Below the pieces are notes generated by a model. It was not told the DNA's origin. It was given only the letters and a program-made list of their open reading frames with translations, and made no database searches. Below are positions 1-8,073 of a stretch of DNA of 64,000 nucleotides, one piece after another; position 1 is the stretch's first letter, and the number at the start of each line of letters is the position of its first letter. A program made the translations under genes and the position numbers. The stretch covers positions 62,001 through 126,000 of the forward strand of contig NZ_JACHJJ010000011.1 of assembly GCF_014203605.1 (NCBI RefSeq), given 5' to 3'. The DNA comes from Thiemannella venezuelensis. Its GTDB lineage: Bacteria > Actinomycetota > Actinomycetes > Streptosporangiales > Streptosporangiaceae.

Positions 1-1
1 C

Positions 2-490
2 GCCTCGACGGCGGTGCTGCTGCTCCTGGTCCGGCTGGTGCAGCGATCGACGCCGCAGTATGTGATCAACAGCCTGATCGGCATCGGCATCGGCTGGTTC
101 TTCGCCTCCCGCACCGGTGAGGCCAAGGACGTCTACCTGCCCGGCATCCTCTACAACGCGGCCTACTCCGTGGCCATGCTGGTCTCGATCGTCACCCGCT
201 GGCCGGTGGTCGGCTTCCTGATCGGCTCGGTCACCGGCGACCCCACGGCCTGGCGCGGCGACCCGGCCGTCGTGAGGCTCTGCTCCCGGCTCACCTGGCT
301 GCTGATGATCCCCTGCGTGGTCCGGGTGGCCGTGCAGGCGCCCGTCTACCTGATCGGCGGGAACGGCGCGGTGGCCGAGCTCGGCATCCTCAAGATCGTT
401 ATGGGATGGCCGCTGCAGATCGCGGCCCTGGGCGCCATGGTGTGGGTGCTGACCCGCGGCCGCACCCCGGTCCGGCCCGCGTCCTCCTGA
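2..490 (+). CDS. DUF3159 family membrane protein, 5' truncated by window
   Basis: The reading frame is open from base 2, so the N-terminus lies outside the window; the GTG at 14 is internal rather than a convincing start. About 163 residues remain, with four or five hydrophobic segments and the motif YVINSLIGIGIGWFFASRTG, which I recognise as the actinobacterial DUF3159 family. The function is unknown. It converges on the two RCK genes downstream, and a DUF3159 gene is a usual neighbour of the trkA-like pair in actinobacteria, which hints at a link to ion homeostasis, but this is only context. The family call rests on motif memory. Confidence 0.75.
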   Translation, partial: ASTAVLLLLVRLVQRSTPQYVINSLIGIGIGWFFASRTGEAKDVYLPGILYNAAYSVAMLVSIVTRWPVVGFLIGSVTGDPTAWRGDPAVVRLCSRLTWLLMIPCVVRVAVQAPVYLIGGNGAVAELGILKIVMGWPLQIAALGAMVWVLTRGRTPVRPASS

Positions 491-581
491 GCCGCCTCGC
501 GGGTCCCCGCCGGGCGGTCCCGGCCAGGGCCCGGGCCGGGGGCCCGCCCGCACCGGATCGCGGGCGGACCTCCGTACGCGC

Positions 582-1241
582 CTAGTGCGGGGAGAGGAGC
601 TGGGCGAGCTCGTCCTCGACCTCCTGGGTGGCCACGAACATCAGCTCGTCGCCCGCCTCCAGGGGGTCGTCGGCGCTGGGGACCAGCACCCGGCCCTCGC
701 GCAGGATCGCGACCAGGGCCGTGTCGGTCGGCCACGGCACCGAGCCGGCGCGCTGGCCGACCACCGGAGCGTTCTCCGGGAGGGTGAGCTCGACCAGGTT
801 GGCCTGGCCCTGGCGGAAGGTCATCAGGCGGACCAGGTCGCCGACGCTCACCGCCTCCTCGACCAGCGCGCTCAGCAGGCGCGGGGTGGAGACGGCGACG
901 TCCACGCCCCACGACTCGTTGAACAGCCACTCGTTCTTGGGGTGGTTGATCCGGGCGACCACGCGCGGCACGCCGTACTCCGTCTTGGCCAGCAGCGAGA
1001 CCACGAGGTTGACCTTGTCGTCGCCGCTGGCGGCGACGACCACGTGGCAGTCGGCCAGGCCCGCCTCGTCCAGCGAGGAGATCTCGCAGGCGTCGGCGAG
1101 CAGCCACTCCGCCCGGGGCACCGAATCGATCTTGATGGCCTTGGGGTCGACGTCGATCAGCAGGACCTCGTGCCCGTTCTCCAGGAGCTCGGCGGCGATG
1201 GACCGGCCGACCGCGCCCGCGCCCGCGATGGTGACGCGCAT
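582..1241 (-). CDS. TrkA/RCK-type potassium uptake regulatory protein (second of pair)
   Basis: 219-residue cytosolic RCK protein. The N-terminal Rossmann fold opens with VTIAGAGAVGRSIAAELLE (GxGxxGxxxA, nucleotide binding), followed by an acidic residue after the second strand (LIDVD). The TrkA-C half (about 140-219) begins at LVRLMTFRQGQANLVE. Such proteins bind NAD(H) or ATP/ADP and gate potassium transporters. Its ATG overlaps the TGA of the upstream RCK gene by one base (TGATG), so the pair is translationally coupled. It corresponds in position to the mycobacterial ceoC-type gene. No TrkH/KtrB subunit is visible nearby; the divergent KimA-like transporter is the obvious candidate partner. 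Confidence 0.9.
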   Translation of the reverse strand: MRVTIAGAGAVGRSIAAELLENGHEVLLIDVDPKAIKIDSVPRAEWLLADACEISSLDEAGLADCHVVVAASGDDKVNLVVSLLAKTEYGVPRVVARINHPKNEWLFNESWGVDVAVSTPRLLSALVEEAVSVGDLVRLMTFRQGQANLVELTLPENAPVVGQRAGSVPWPTDTALVAILREGRVLVPSADDPLEAGDELMFVATQEVEDELAQLLSPH

Positions 1242-1906
1242 CAGTGATCCTCCTCCGGAGCCCCGGAGAGCACCTTGTTGATGCGGTCCATGTCGTTCTC
1301 GGCCGCCATGACGTGCAGCACGTCGCCCTCCTGCACCATGGAGTCGTGCCGGGGCAGCAGGGTCTCGCCCATCCGGTTGACGAACGCCAGGCGGGTCCCG
1401 GCCGCCTCCTCCAGGTCCCTGGTCCTGGTGCCGATCCAGCCGGGGTGGTAGGCGACCTCGGCCAGCACGACCGCCCCGGTGGGGTCGCGCCAGAGCGGCT
1501 CGGCTCCCTCGGGGAGCACCCGCCGCAGGATCTGGTCGGCGGTCCAGCGGACCGTGGCCACGGTGGGGATGCCCAGGCGCTGGTAGACCTCGGCGCGCCG
1601 GGAGTCGTAGATGCGGGCCACCACGTTGTCGACGCCGAACGTCTCGCGGGCGACCCGGGCGGAGATGATGTTGGAGTTGTCGCCGCTGCTGACCGCCACG
1701 TAGGCGCCGGCGGACTCGATCCCGGCCTCCTCCAGGACGTCGCGGTCGAAGCCGATCCCGGTCACCCTGCGGCCCCGGAAGCCGGCGCGCAGGCGGCGGA
1801 ACGCCTGCGGGTCCCGGTCGATGATCGCGACCGAGTGGCCGCCGTCCTCCAGGATGTGCGCCAGAGTGGATCCCACCCGGCCACACCCCATGATCACGAT
1901 ATGCAT
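1241..1906 (-). CDS. TrkA/RCK-type potassium uptake regulatory protein (first of pair)
   Basis: 221-residue RCK protein. MHIVIMGCGRVGSTLAHILE carries the GxGxxG nucleotide-binding turn; a TrkA-C domain follows from about residue 135 (VVLAEVAYHPGWIGTRTRDLEE). The ATG at 1906 is preceded by GGGGGAGC on the minus strand at good spacing. The gene is divergent from the KimA-like transporter (118 bp between starts), so the promoter region is probably shared. It is the first cistron of the coupled RCK pair. Family knowledge: RCK proteins assemble into rings that sense nucleotide and sometimes cyclic-di-AMP and control K+ flux; which transporter this pair controls is inference. Confidence 0.9.
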   Translation of the reverse strand: MHIVIMGCGRVGSTLAHILEDGGHSVAIIDRDPQAFRRLRAGFRGRRVTGIGFDRDVLEEAGIESAGAYVAVSSGDNSNIISARVARETFGVDNVVARIYDSRRAEVYQRLGIPTVATVRWTADQILRRVLPEGAEPLWRDPTGAVVLAEVAYHPGWIGTRTRDLEEAAGTRLAFVNRMGETLLPRHDSMVQEGDVLHVMAAENDMDRINKVLSGAPEEDH

Positions 1907-2024
1907 GCTCCCCCGCCGGTCGTGTCGAGGCGGATCTCGTCTTCCCGATGTACCCAGCCAGTATGGCCCGCTTCTGGAGCGTCGCGTCAGAGAGGCGGGG
2001 GCCGGGGGGCTAGCATCGGCAGAC

Positions 2025-4112
2025 GTGCCGAAAGCGACGGACCTCACCAAACGCCTGTTCATCGGGCGTGCGCTGCGCAGCACGCAGCTCCACGAGCAGC
2101 TTCTCCCCAAGCGGATCGCGCTGCCCGTCTTCGCGAGTGACGCCCTCTCCTCGGTGGCCTACGCCCCGCAGGAGATCCTCGTCATCCTCTCCCTGGCGGG
2201 GCTCTCGTTCTACAACTTCAGCCCCTGGGTCGCGGCGGCCGTCGTCGTGGTGATGCTGACGGTCGTCGCGTCCTACCGGCAGAACGTGCACGCCTACCCC
2301 GGCGGAGGCGGCGACTACGAGGTGGCCACCGTCAACCTCGGCCGCAACGCCGGGCTCACCGTGGCCAGCGCGCTCATGGTCGACTACGTGCTCACCGTCG
2401 CCGTCTCGGTCGCCAACGGCGTCGACTACGTCGGCGCCACGATCCCGTTCGTCGCCGAGCACAAGCCGCTGGTCGCGATCGCCATCGTCGGCGTGCTGAC
2501 GCTGGTGAACCTGCGCGGCGTCCGCGAGTCCGGGGCGGCCTTCGCCGTCCCCACCTACGCCTTCATGGCCGCGGTCCTCGGCCTGATCGTCTGCGGGTTC
2601 TTCCGGCTGTACGTCCTCGGCGACGAACTGCGCGCGCCCACCGCCGGGTACGAGATCGTCGCCGAGCAGACCAACCTCACCTCCTTCGCGGCGGCCTTCC
2701 TGATCCTGCGCGCGTTCTCCTCCGGGTGCGCCGCGCTGACCGGAGTCGAGGCGATCAGCAACGGCGTGCCCGCCTTCCGCAAGCCCAAGAGCAGGAACGC
2801 GGCCAAGACGCTGCTCATGATGGGCCTGATCGCGGTGACGATGTTCGGCGGCATCATCGCGCTGGGCCTGGCCTCCGGCGTCAAGCTCGCCGAGCCCGCC
2901 TACGCCGCCCGCGACATCCTGATCGACGGGCACCCGGCCGGGTTCGACTACCACCAGCAGCCGATCATCGCGCAGGTCGCCGAGGCGGTCTTCGGCAGCG
3001 GATCGGTCGTCTTCTTCGCCATCGCCGCCGTGACCGCGCTGATCCTGTTCCTCGCGGCCAACACCGCCTACAACGGCTTCCCGGTGCTCGGCGCGATCCT
3101 CGCGCAGGACCGGTTCCTCCCCCGGCAGCTGCACACCCGGGGCGACCGGCTGGCCTTCTCCAACGGCATCGTCATCCTGGCGGCCGGCGCCGCCCTGCTG
3201 CTGTGGGGCTTCCAGGCCGACGTCAGCCGCCTGCTCAACCTCTACATCGTCGGCGTGTTCGTCTCGTTCACGCTCAGCCAGATCGGCATGGTCCGGCACT
3301 GGACCCGGCACCTGCGGGCGGAGGCCGACTCCAGGGTCCGGCACCGGATGCGGCGCTCCCGGGCCATCAACTTCTTCGGCGGCGTCATGACCGGTCTGGT
3401 GCTGATGGTCGTGCTGATCACGAAGTTCACCCACGGCGCGTGGATCGTCTGCGTGACCATGCCCATCCTGTTCCTGATGATGAAGGGCATCCACCGCCAC
3501 TACGAGAACATCGCCCGCGAGCTCTCCGTGGACGACGACTCCCAGGTGGACGAGTCGACGCTGCCCGCACGCAACCACGCCGTCGTCCTCGTCTCGAAGA
3601 TCCACAAGCCGACCCTGCGCGCCCTCGCCTACGCCCGCGCCACCCGGCCGTCCACCCTGGAGGCGGTCACCGTGGGGGTGGAGGGCGCCGAGGCGCGGGC
3701 GCTGCAGGAGGAGTGGGAGCGGCGGGGCATCCCGGTGCCGCTGAAGACGCTCGACTCGCCCTACCGGGAGATCACCCGGCCGATCCTGGAGTACGTCAAG
3801 TCGCTGCGCCGCCGCTCGCCGCGCGACGTGGTGAGCGTCTACATCCCCGAGTACGTCGTGGGCCGCTGGTGGGAGCACGCCCTGCACAACCAGAGCGCGC
3901 TGCGGCTCAAGGGCCGCCTGCTCTTCCAGCCGGGCGTGATGGTCATCAGCGTGCCGTGGCAGCTGCACTCCTCCGACCGGGTCAAGGGCCGCCCCGAGCC
4001 CTTCGCCCCCGGCGCGGTCCGCCGCCCCTGGCACGAGGGCGTACGGCCCGGCCCGGCACGCGGCGACGCCTCTCGCGCGGGCACGGCACGGGACGGCGGC
4101 GGCAAGGCATAA
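2025..4112 (+). CDS. KimA-like potassium transporter (APC superfamily)
   Basis: 695 residues with about 12 membrane segments in the first 510, then a soluble domain. Motifs closely resemble Bacillus subtilis KimA: DALSSVAY (39-46), SYRQ followed by YPGGGGDYEV (83-100), MVDYVLTVAVS (118-128), AFSSGCAALTGVEAISNGVP, ANTAYNGFPVLGAILAQDR and the C-terminal HNQSALRLKGRL. As I recall, the K+-coordinating residues of KimA are D36, Y43, D117 and T121; here D39, Y46, D120 and T124 sit at the same spacing. It is often annotated only as amino acid permease. GTG at 2025 is chosen because the conserved part begins there; no strong Shine-Dalgarno site is visible. Divergent from the RCK pair; the methyltransferase follows 59 bp later. 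Confidence 0.85.
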   Translation: MPKATDLTKRLFIGRALRSTQLHEQLLPKRIALPVFASDALSSVAYAPQEILVILSLAGLSFYNFSPWVAAAVVVVMLTVVASYRQNVHAYPGGGGDYEVATVNLGRNAGLTVASALMVDYVLTVAVSVANGVDYVGATIPFVAEHKPLVAIAIVGVLTLVNLRGVRESGAAFAVPTYAFMAAVLGLIVCGFFRLYVLGDELRAPTAGYEIVAEQTNLTSFAAAFLILRAFSSGCAALTGVEAISNGVPAFRKPKSRNAAKTLLMMGLIAVTMFGGIIALGLASGVKLAEPAYAARDILIDGHPAGFDYHQQPIIAQVAEAVFGSGSVVFFAIAAVTALILFLAANTAYNGFPVLGAILAQDRFLPRQLHTRGDRLAFSNGIVILAAGAALLLWGFQADVSRLLNLYIVGVFVSFTLSQIGMVRHWTRHLRAEADSRVRHRMRRSRAINFFGGVMTGLVLMVVLITKFTHGAWIVCVTMPILFLMMKGIHRHYENIARELSVDDDSQVDESTLPARNHAVVLVSKIHKPTLRALAYARATRPSTLEAVTVGVEGAEARALQEEWERRGIPVPLKTLDSPYREITRPILEYVKSLRRRSPRDVVSVYIPEYVVGRWWEHALHNQSALRLKGRLLFQPGVMVISVPWQLHSSDRVKGRPEPFAPGAVRRPWHEGVRPGPARGDASRAGTARDGGGKA

Positions 4113-4171
4113 CCTTTCACAGACGACTCTGCGACGGCAGGGAGGCACGACACGACGGGACGTGGGGACGC

Positions 4172-5422
4172 ATGGGGGCGATGGCGATGGAGCTGACGGT
4201 GGGACCGGTCGCGCACGGGGGCTGGTGCGTCGCCCGCCACGAGGGCCGGGTGGTGTTCGTACGGCACGCGCTCCCCGGTGAGCGCGTGCTGGCCGAGGTC
4301 ACCGAGGAGACCGTGCGCTTCCTGCGGGCCGACGCCGTGGAGATCCTCGACGCCTCCCCGGACCGGGTCCCGGCGCCGTGCCCCTTCGCCGGCCCCGGCC
4401 GCTGCGGCGGCTGCGACTGGCAGCACGCCTCCCTGGAGGCGCAGCGGCGGCTGAAGACCGAGGTGGTGGCCGAGCAGCTGCGCCGCCTGGCCGGGATCGA
4501 CTGGCAGGGCCGGGTCGAGGAGGTCCCCGGCGCCCCCGACGGCCTGGGCTGGCGCACCCGCGTGCAGTTCGCCGCCGACCGCGACGGGGTGCTGGGCCTG
4601 CGCCGCCACCGCTCCCACGACATCGAGCCGGTCGACGCCTGCCTGATCGCCCACCCCGAGGTGGAGAACGTCGGCGCCGAGGTCATGAACTGGCGCGGCG
4701 CCTCCACGGTCGAGGTCATCGCCTCCTCCGCGGGCGACCAGGCCGTCGTGGTGGCGCCCAAGCCCCGCCGTACGGTGGCCGTGCCCGACCTCGACGAGAG
4801 CGTGGCCGTCTTCGTCAACGAGGGCAGGGGCCGCACCCGCACGGTCCACGGCCGCCACCACGTCACCGAGCGCGTCGGCGAGCGCGACTTCCAGGTCACC
4901 GGGAGCGGCTTCTGGCAGGTCCACCCCGGGGCCGCCGCCACCCTGCTCGCCACCGTCATGGAGTTCGCCGACCCCAAGCCGGGGGAGTGGGCACTGGACC
5001 TCTACTGCGGCGTCGGCCTGTTCGCGGCGTCCCTGGCCGAGGCGGTCGGCCCGGACGGCGCCGTGTTCGGCGTCGAGTCCGAGTCCGTCGCGGTCCGCGA
5101 CGCCGAGCGCAACCTCCGGGACCTGCCGCAGGCCCGGTTCGGCCGGGGCTTCGTGGAGAGCGCCCTGGACCGCTACGGGATCGAGCGCGCCGACCTGGTC
5201 GTCGTCGACCCGCCCCGCACCGGTCTCGGCCGCGAGGTCGCGGCCCGGATCGCCTCCCTGGAGGCCTCCCGCATCGTCTACGTCTCCTGCGACCCCGCCA
5301 CCCTGGCCCGCGACCTCTCCTGGCTCGGGGAGCGCGGCTACCGCCTGGCCGAGCTGCGGGCCTACGACGCCTTCCCGATGACCAGCCACGTGGAGTCCGT
5401 CGCCCTGCTCGTCAGAGACTGA
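4172..5422 (+). CDS. TrmA/RumA-family RNA m5U methyltransferase
   Basis: 416-residue SAM-dependent RNA (uracil-C5) methyltransferase. An N-terminal TRAM-like beta domain (about 1-60) precedes a cysteine cluster, CPFAGPGRCGGCDWQH, typical of the 4Fe-4S site of RumA. The catalytic half has LDLYCGVGLFAASLA (SAM), VVDPPRTGLG and the catalytic-Cys motif VYVSCDPATLARD. Whether tRNA U54 or a 23S rRNA uridine is the target cannot be read from sequence. Three in-frame ATGs (4172, 4181, 4187) are possible; GGGGAC lies just before the first. The 3' end overlaps the convergent TetR gene by 11 bp. Same neighbour as in mycobacterial ceoBC regions (from memory). Confidence 0.88.
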   Translation: MGAMAMELTVGPVAHGGWCVARHEGRVVFVRHALPGERVLAEVTEETVRFLRADAVEILDASPDRVPAPCPFAGPGRCGGCDWQHASLEAQRRLKTEVVAEQLRRLAGIDWQGRVEEVPGAPDGLGWRTRVQFAADRDGVLGLRRHRSHDIEPVDACLIAHPEVENVGAEVMNWRGASTVEVIASSAGDQAVVVAPKPRRTVAVPDLDESVAVFVNEGRGRTRTVHGRHHVTERVGERDFQVTGSGFWQVHPGAAATLLATVMEFADPKPGEWALDLYCGVGLFAASLAEAVGPDGAVFGVESESVAVRDAERNLRDLPQARFGRGFVESALDRYGIERADLVVVDPPRTGLGREVAARIASLEASRIVYVSCDPATLARDLSWLGERGYRLAELRAYDAFPMTSHVESVALLVRD

Positions 5423-6497
5423 CGCCCACCGCCGAGGCGGCCGCATGGCACGCGCCGCGGCCGTCGGCCCGGGCGACGATCCGGCCCGCCCCGACGCGGA
5501 CGGCGGCCTCGGTGCCGTCGCTCACCGCGGGCACGCCCGCGGCCGCGGCGAGGGCGCCGGACGCGTCGTGGACCACCTGCAGGCGCGGCCAGGCCGGCGG
5601 CGGGAAGGCCTCGCGCAGGCAGGCGCAGAGCTCGGCGACGGCCAGCCGGGCGAGCGGGGCCAGCTCGCCGGGGTCGCCGGTGACCAGGACGACGGTGACC
5701 GCGGCGCCGGGGGGCGCGGCCCGCACCGCCTCCTCGGCGGCCTCGAGCCGGTGCAGGCCGAGGACCGCCACCACGCCGTCGTCCGTGAGCCGCGCGGGCT
5801 CGCCGCGGACGACGTCCAGGGCGGGCGGCGGTGACCACGGCTCGTCGGCGGGGCGCGCCCGCGGGACGTACGGCAGGTGCGGCGGCCGCCACTCGTCATC
5901 CAGATCGAGGTCCGCGAGCCCCTCGCAGGCGCCGACGACGTTGAAGGGCTCGACGAAGCCGGGTGCGGCGGCGGCCAGCTGGCTCGCGCCGTGCAGGGTC
6001 GTGAGCGCGGCCTCGGCCACGCGCACCAGGCGGCCGGAGGGCGCCCCCGGCGGGCGGAGCCGTTCCAGGGCCAGGCCGAGCAGGAGCGCGTCGAGCTTCA
6101 TGAGCTGCGTGAACGGCCGCCGGGTCCGCTCGTCGGCGAGGACCTCGGACATCAGGTCCATGCCGAGCCGGGCCGGACCGCGCCGCTCGCCGGTGGCGAG
6201 GGGGAGCCGGGCGAGCCAGGCGCGGGCGAACGCGCCGAGCGCCTCGCGGGAGGTGCGGTGCGGCTCCGGGCGCGGCGGCTCGGGCGCCCGCTCGGCGAGG
6301 TCGGCCAGGACGGCGAAGTAGAGCGCCCGCTTGCCCGGGAAGTTGGAGTAGACCGCGCCGCGGGTGAGCGCGGCGCGGTCGGCGATGTCGTCTATCTTGG
6401 CGTCCCGGAAACCGTGCTCGGCGAACTCTTCCCCAGCGGCGGCCAGCACCTTGACCCGGTTGCGTTCCTGCAGTTCAGCCCTGCTGAGCCGGCCCAT
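5412..6497 (-). CDS. TetR-family regulator with C-terminal thioredoxin-fold-like extension
   Basis: 361 residues, much longer than the usual 190-230. Residues 8-62 are a canonical TetR helix-turn-helix (KIDDIADRAALTRGAVYSNF). Residues 70-200 form the helical ligand domain. From about 240 to the end comes a second alpha/beta domain (VVAVLGLHRLEAAEE, VTVVLVTGDPGEL, WPRLQVVHDASGALAAAAGV, AAVRVGAGRIVARADG) that resembles an AhpC/TSA or thioredoxin fold. It lacks CxxC; the only nearby cysteines are C291 and C293. ATG at 6497 follows GGGGAGGACG; an upstream GTG at 6566 would overlap the operator candidate. It is divergent from clpX. Its ligand is unknown. Confidence 0.85.
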   Translation of the reverse strand: MGRLSRAELQERNRVKVLAAAGEEFAEHGFRDAKIDDIADRAALTRGAVYSNFPGKRALYFAVLADLAERAPEPPRPEPHRTSREALGAFARAWLARLPLATGERRGPARLGMDLMSEVLADERTRRPFTQLMKLDALLLGLALERLRPPGAPSGRLVRVAEAALTTLHGASQLAAAAPGFVEPFNVVGACEGLADLDLDDEWRPPHLPYVPRARPADEPWSPPPALDVVRGEPARLTDDGVVAVLGLHRLEAAEEAVRAAPPGAAVTVVLVTGDPGELAPLARLAVAELCACLREAFPPPAWPRLQVVHDASGALAAAAGVPAVSDGTEAAVRVGAGRIVARADGRGACHAAASAVGVSL

Positions 6498-6553
6498 CGT
6501 CCTCCCCGCTCCGGGATCTCCCGTCCTGGCCCACGATATCCGGCGCCGAGCAT

Positions 6554-6579
6554 ATGATGAGACCATCTGATCGCATCAT
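6554..6579. promoter_or_regulatory. Candidate TetR operator, 26-bp imperfect palindrome
   Basis: Left half ATGATGAGACCAT and reverse complement of the right half ATGATGCGATCAG agree at 10 of 13 positions, with perfect outer ATGATG/CATCAT arms. It sits 57 bp upstream of the TetR start and about 160 bp upstream of the divergent clpX, in the most AT-rich part of the intergenic region. Autorepression of the TetR gene is the likely role; an effect on clpX is possible. Confidence 0.55.
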
Positions 6580-6741
6580 TCATAATCTGCAGTAACCATG
6601 ACCGATGGCAGACCGGCTGCGAGCGGGGTCCTCCGGAGATCGCCCCGTGTCCGGCGTCGCCGTCCGTGACCCTCCGACCGCCAGGCCCGGCCTGGTCCCT
6701 GCGGGCCCCGGCCCGCACAACCGTTGAGGAGACGTTTCCGA

Positions 6742-8037
6742 GTGGCACGCATCGGTGGCGGCAACCTGCTGAAGTGCACGTTCTGCGGGAAGAGCCAGAA
6801 ACAGGTCAGGAAGCTCATCGCGGGTCCGGCCGGCGTCTACATCTGCGACGAGTGCGTCGAGCTCTGCAACGAGCTCATCGCCGAGGAACTCGGCGAACCC
6901 TCCGAGAGCGGGCTGCGGGAGCTGCCGAGACCGCGGGAGATCTACGAGTTCCTCGAACAGTACGTCGTCGGGCAGGACGGCGCCAAGAAGACGCTCGCGG
7001 TGGCCGTCTACAACCACTACAAGCGCATCCGGTCGGGGGCCGGCGGGAGCGGGCGGCACGCGGGGAAGGAGGAGCCGGTCGAGCTCGGCAAGTCCAACAT
7101 CCTGCTGATCGGCCCGACCGGCTCCGGCAAGACCTACCTCGTCCAGACACTCGCCAGGATGCTCGACGTCCCGTTCGCGATCGCCGACGCCACCGCGCTG
7201 ACGGAGGCCGGCTACGTGGGCGAGGACGTCGAGAACATCCTGCTCAAGCTGATCCAGGCCGCCGACTACGACGTCAAGAAGGCCGAGACCGGCATCATCT
7301 ACATCGACGAGATCGACAAGATCGCCCGCAAGAGCGAGAACCCGTCGATCACCCGCGACGTCTCGGGCGAGGGCGTGCAGCAGGCCCTGCTGAAGATGCT
7401 GGAGGGCACCACGGCGAGCGTGCCGCCGCAGGGCGGGCGCAAGCACCCGCAGCAGGAGTTCATCCAGATCGACACGGGCAAGGTGCTGTTCATCGTCGGC
7501 GGGGCGTTCGCCGGCCTCGAGAAGATCATCGAGCAGCGGACCGACCGCAGGGGCGCCGGGTTCGGCGCCGCGATCCGGACCCGGGAGGCGCGGGAGAAGG
7601 AGGACGTGTTCGCCGGCGTCATGCCCGGGGACCTGCTGAAGTTCGGGCTCATCCCCGAGCTCGTCGGCCGGCTCCCGGTGGTGTCGACCCTGCGGCCGCT
7701 GGACCGGACGGCGCTGGTCCGGATCCTGACCGAGCCGCGCAACGCCCTGATCAAGCAGTACCAGAAGCTCTTCGAGCTCGACGGCGTCGAGCTCGAGTTC
7801 GCCGAGGACGCCGTCGGCGCGATCGCCGACCAGGCGCTGCTGCGCCGTACCGGTGCCCGGGCGACCCGCGCGATCCTCGAAGAGGTCCTGCTCGACGTGA
7901 TGTACGAGGTGCCGAGCCGGGACGACGTGGCCCGCGTCGTGATCGACCGCGACACCGTCCTCGACAACGTCAACCCCACCCTGGTCCCGCGCGAGCGGTC
8001 CGATCGCACGTGGGAGCGCCCGGAGAAGTCCGCCTGA
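6742..8037 (+). CDS. clpX: ClpX-family AAA+ unfoldase, stand-alone paralogue
   Basis: 431 residues covering the whole ClpX architecture: N-terminal zinc domain with C12, C15, C35, C38; Walker A GPTGSGKT (124-131); Walker B IYIDE; pore loop GYVG (157-160); RKH loop (233-235); sensor-2 GAR (371-373). ClpX unfolds proteins and feeds ClpP. The loop that docks on ClpP, normally I/L-G-F, reads A-G-F here (GAGFGAA, 271-277), and the usual GARGLR is GARATR. No clpP or tig gene is adjacent, although the housekeeping clpX normally sits beside them, so this is probably a second copy. GTG at 6742 follows GAGGAGA. The nearest regulator is the divergent TetR. Confidence 0.9.
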   Translation: MARIGGGNLLKCTFCGKSQKQVRKLIAGPAGVYICDECVELCNELIAEELGEPSESGLRELPRPREIYEFLEQYVVGQDGAKKTLAVAVYNHYKRIRSGAGGSGRHAGKEEPVELGKSNILLIGPTGSGKTYLVQTLARMLDVPFAIADATALTEAGYVGEDVENILLKLIQAADYDVKKAETGIIYIDEIDKIARKSENPSITRDVSGEGVQQALLKMLEGTTASVPPQGGRKHPQQEFIQIDTGKVLFIVGGAFAGLEKIIEQRTDRRGAGFGAAIRTREAREKEDVFAGVMPGDLLKFGLIPELVGRLPVVSTLRPLDRTALVRILTEPRNALIKQYQKLFELDGVELEFAEDAVGAIADQALLRRTGARATRAILEEVLLDVMYEVPSRDDVARVVIDRDTVLDNVNPTLVPRERSDRTWERPEKSA

Positions 8038-8073
8038 GGAGGCGGGCCCCGGGCCCCGGCGTCGGCCGGAGCG

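Noticed and set aside
346-1107. Long Arg/Gly-rich ORF antisense to the RCK gene
   Set aside because: Shadow of real genes in high-GC DNA: low-complexity composition and overlap with clear families. The same applies to the many similar ORFs throughout.
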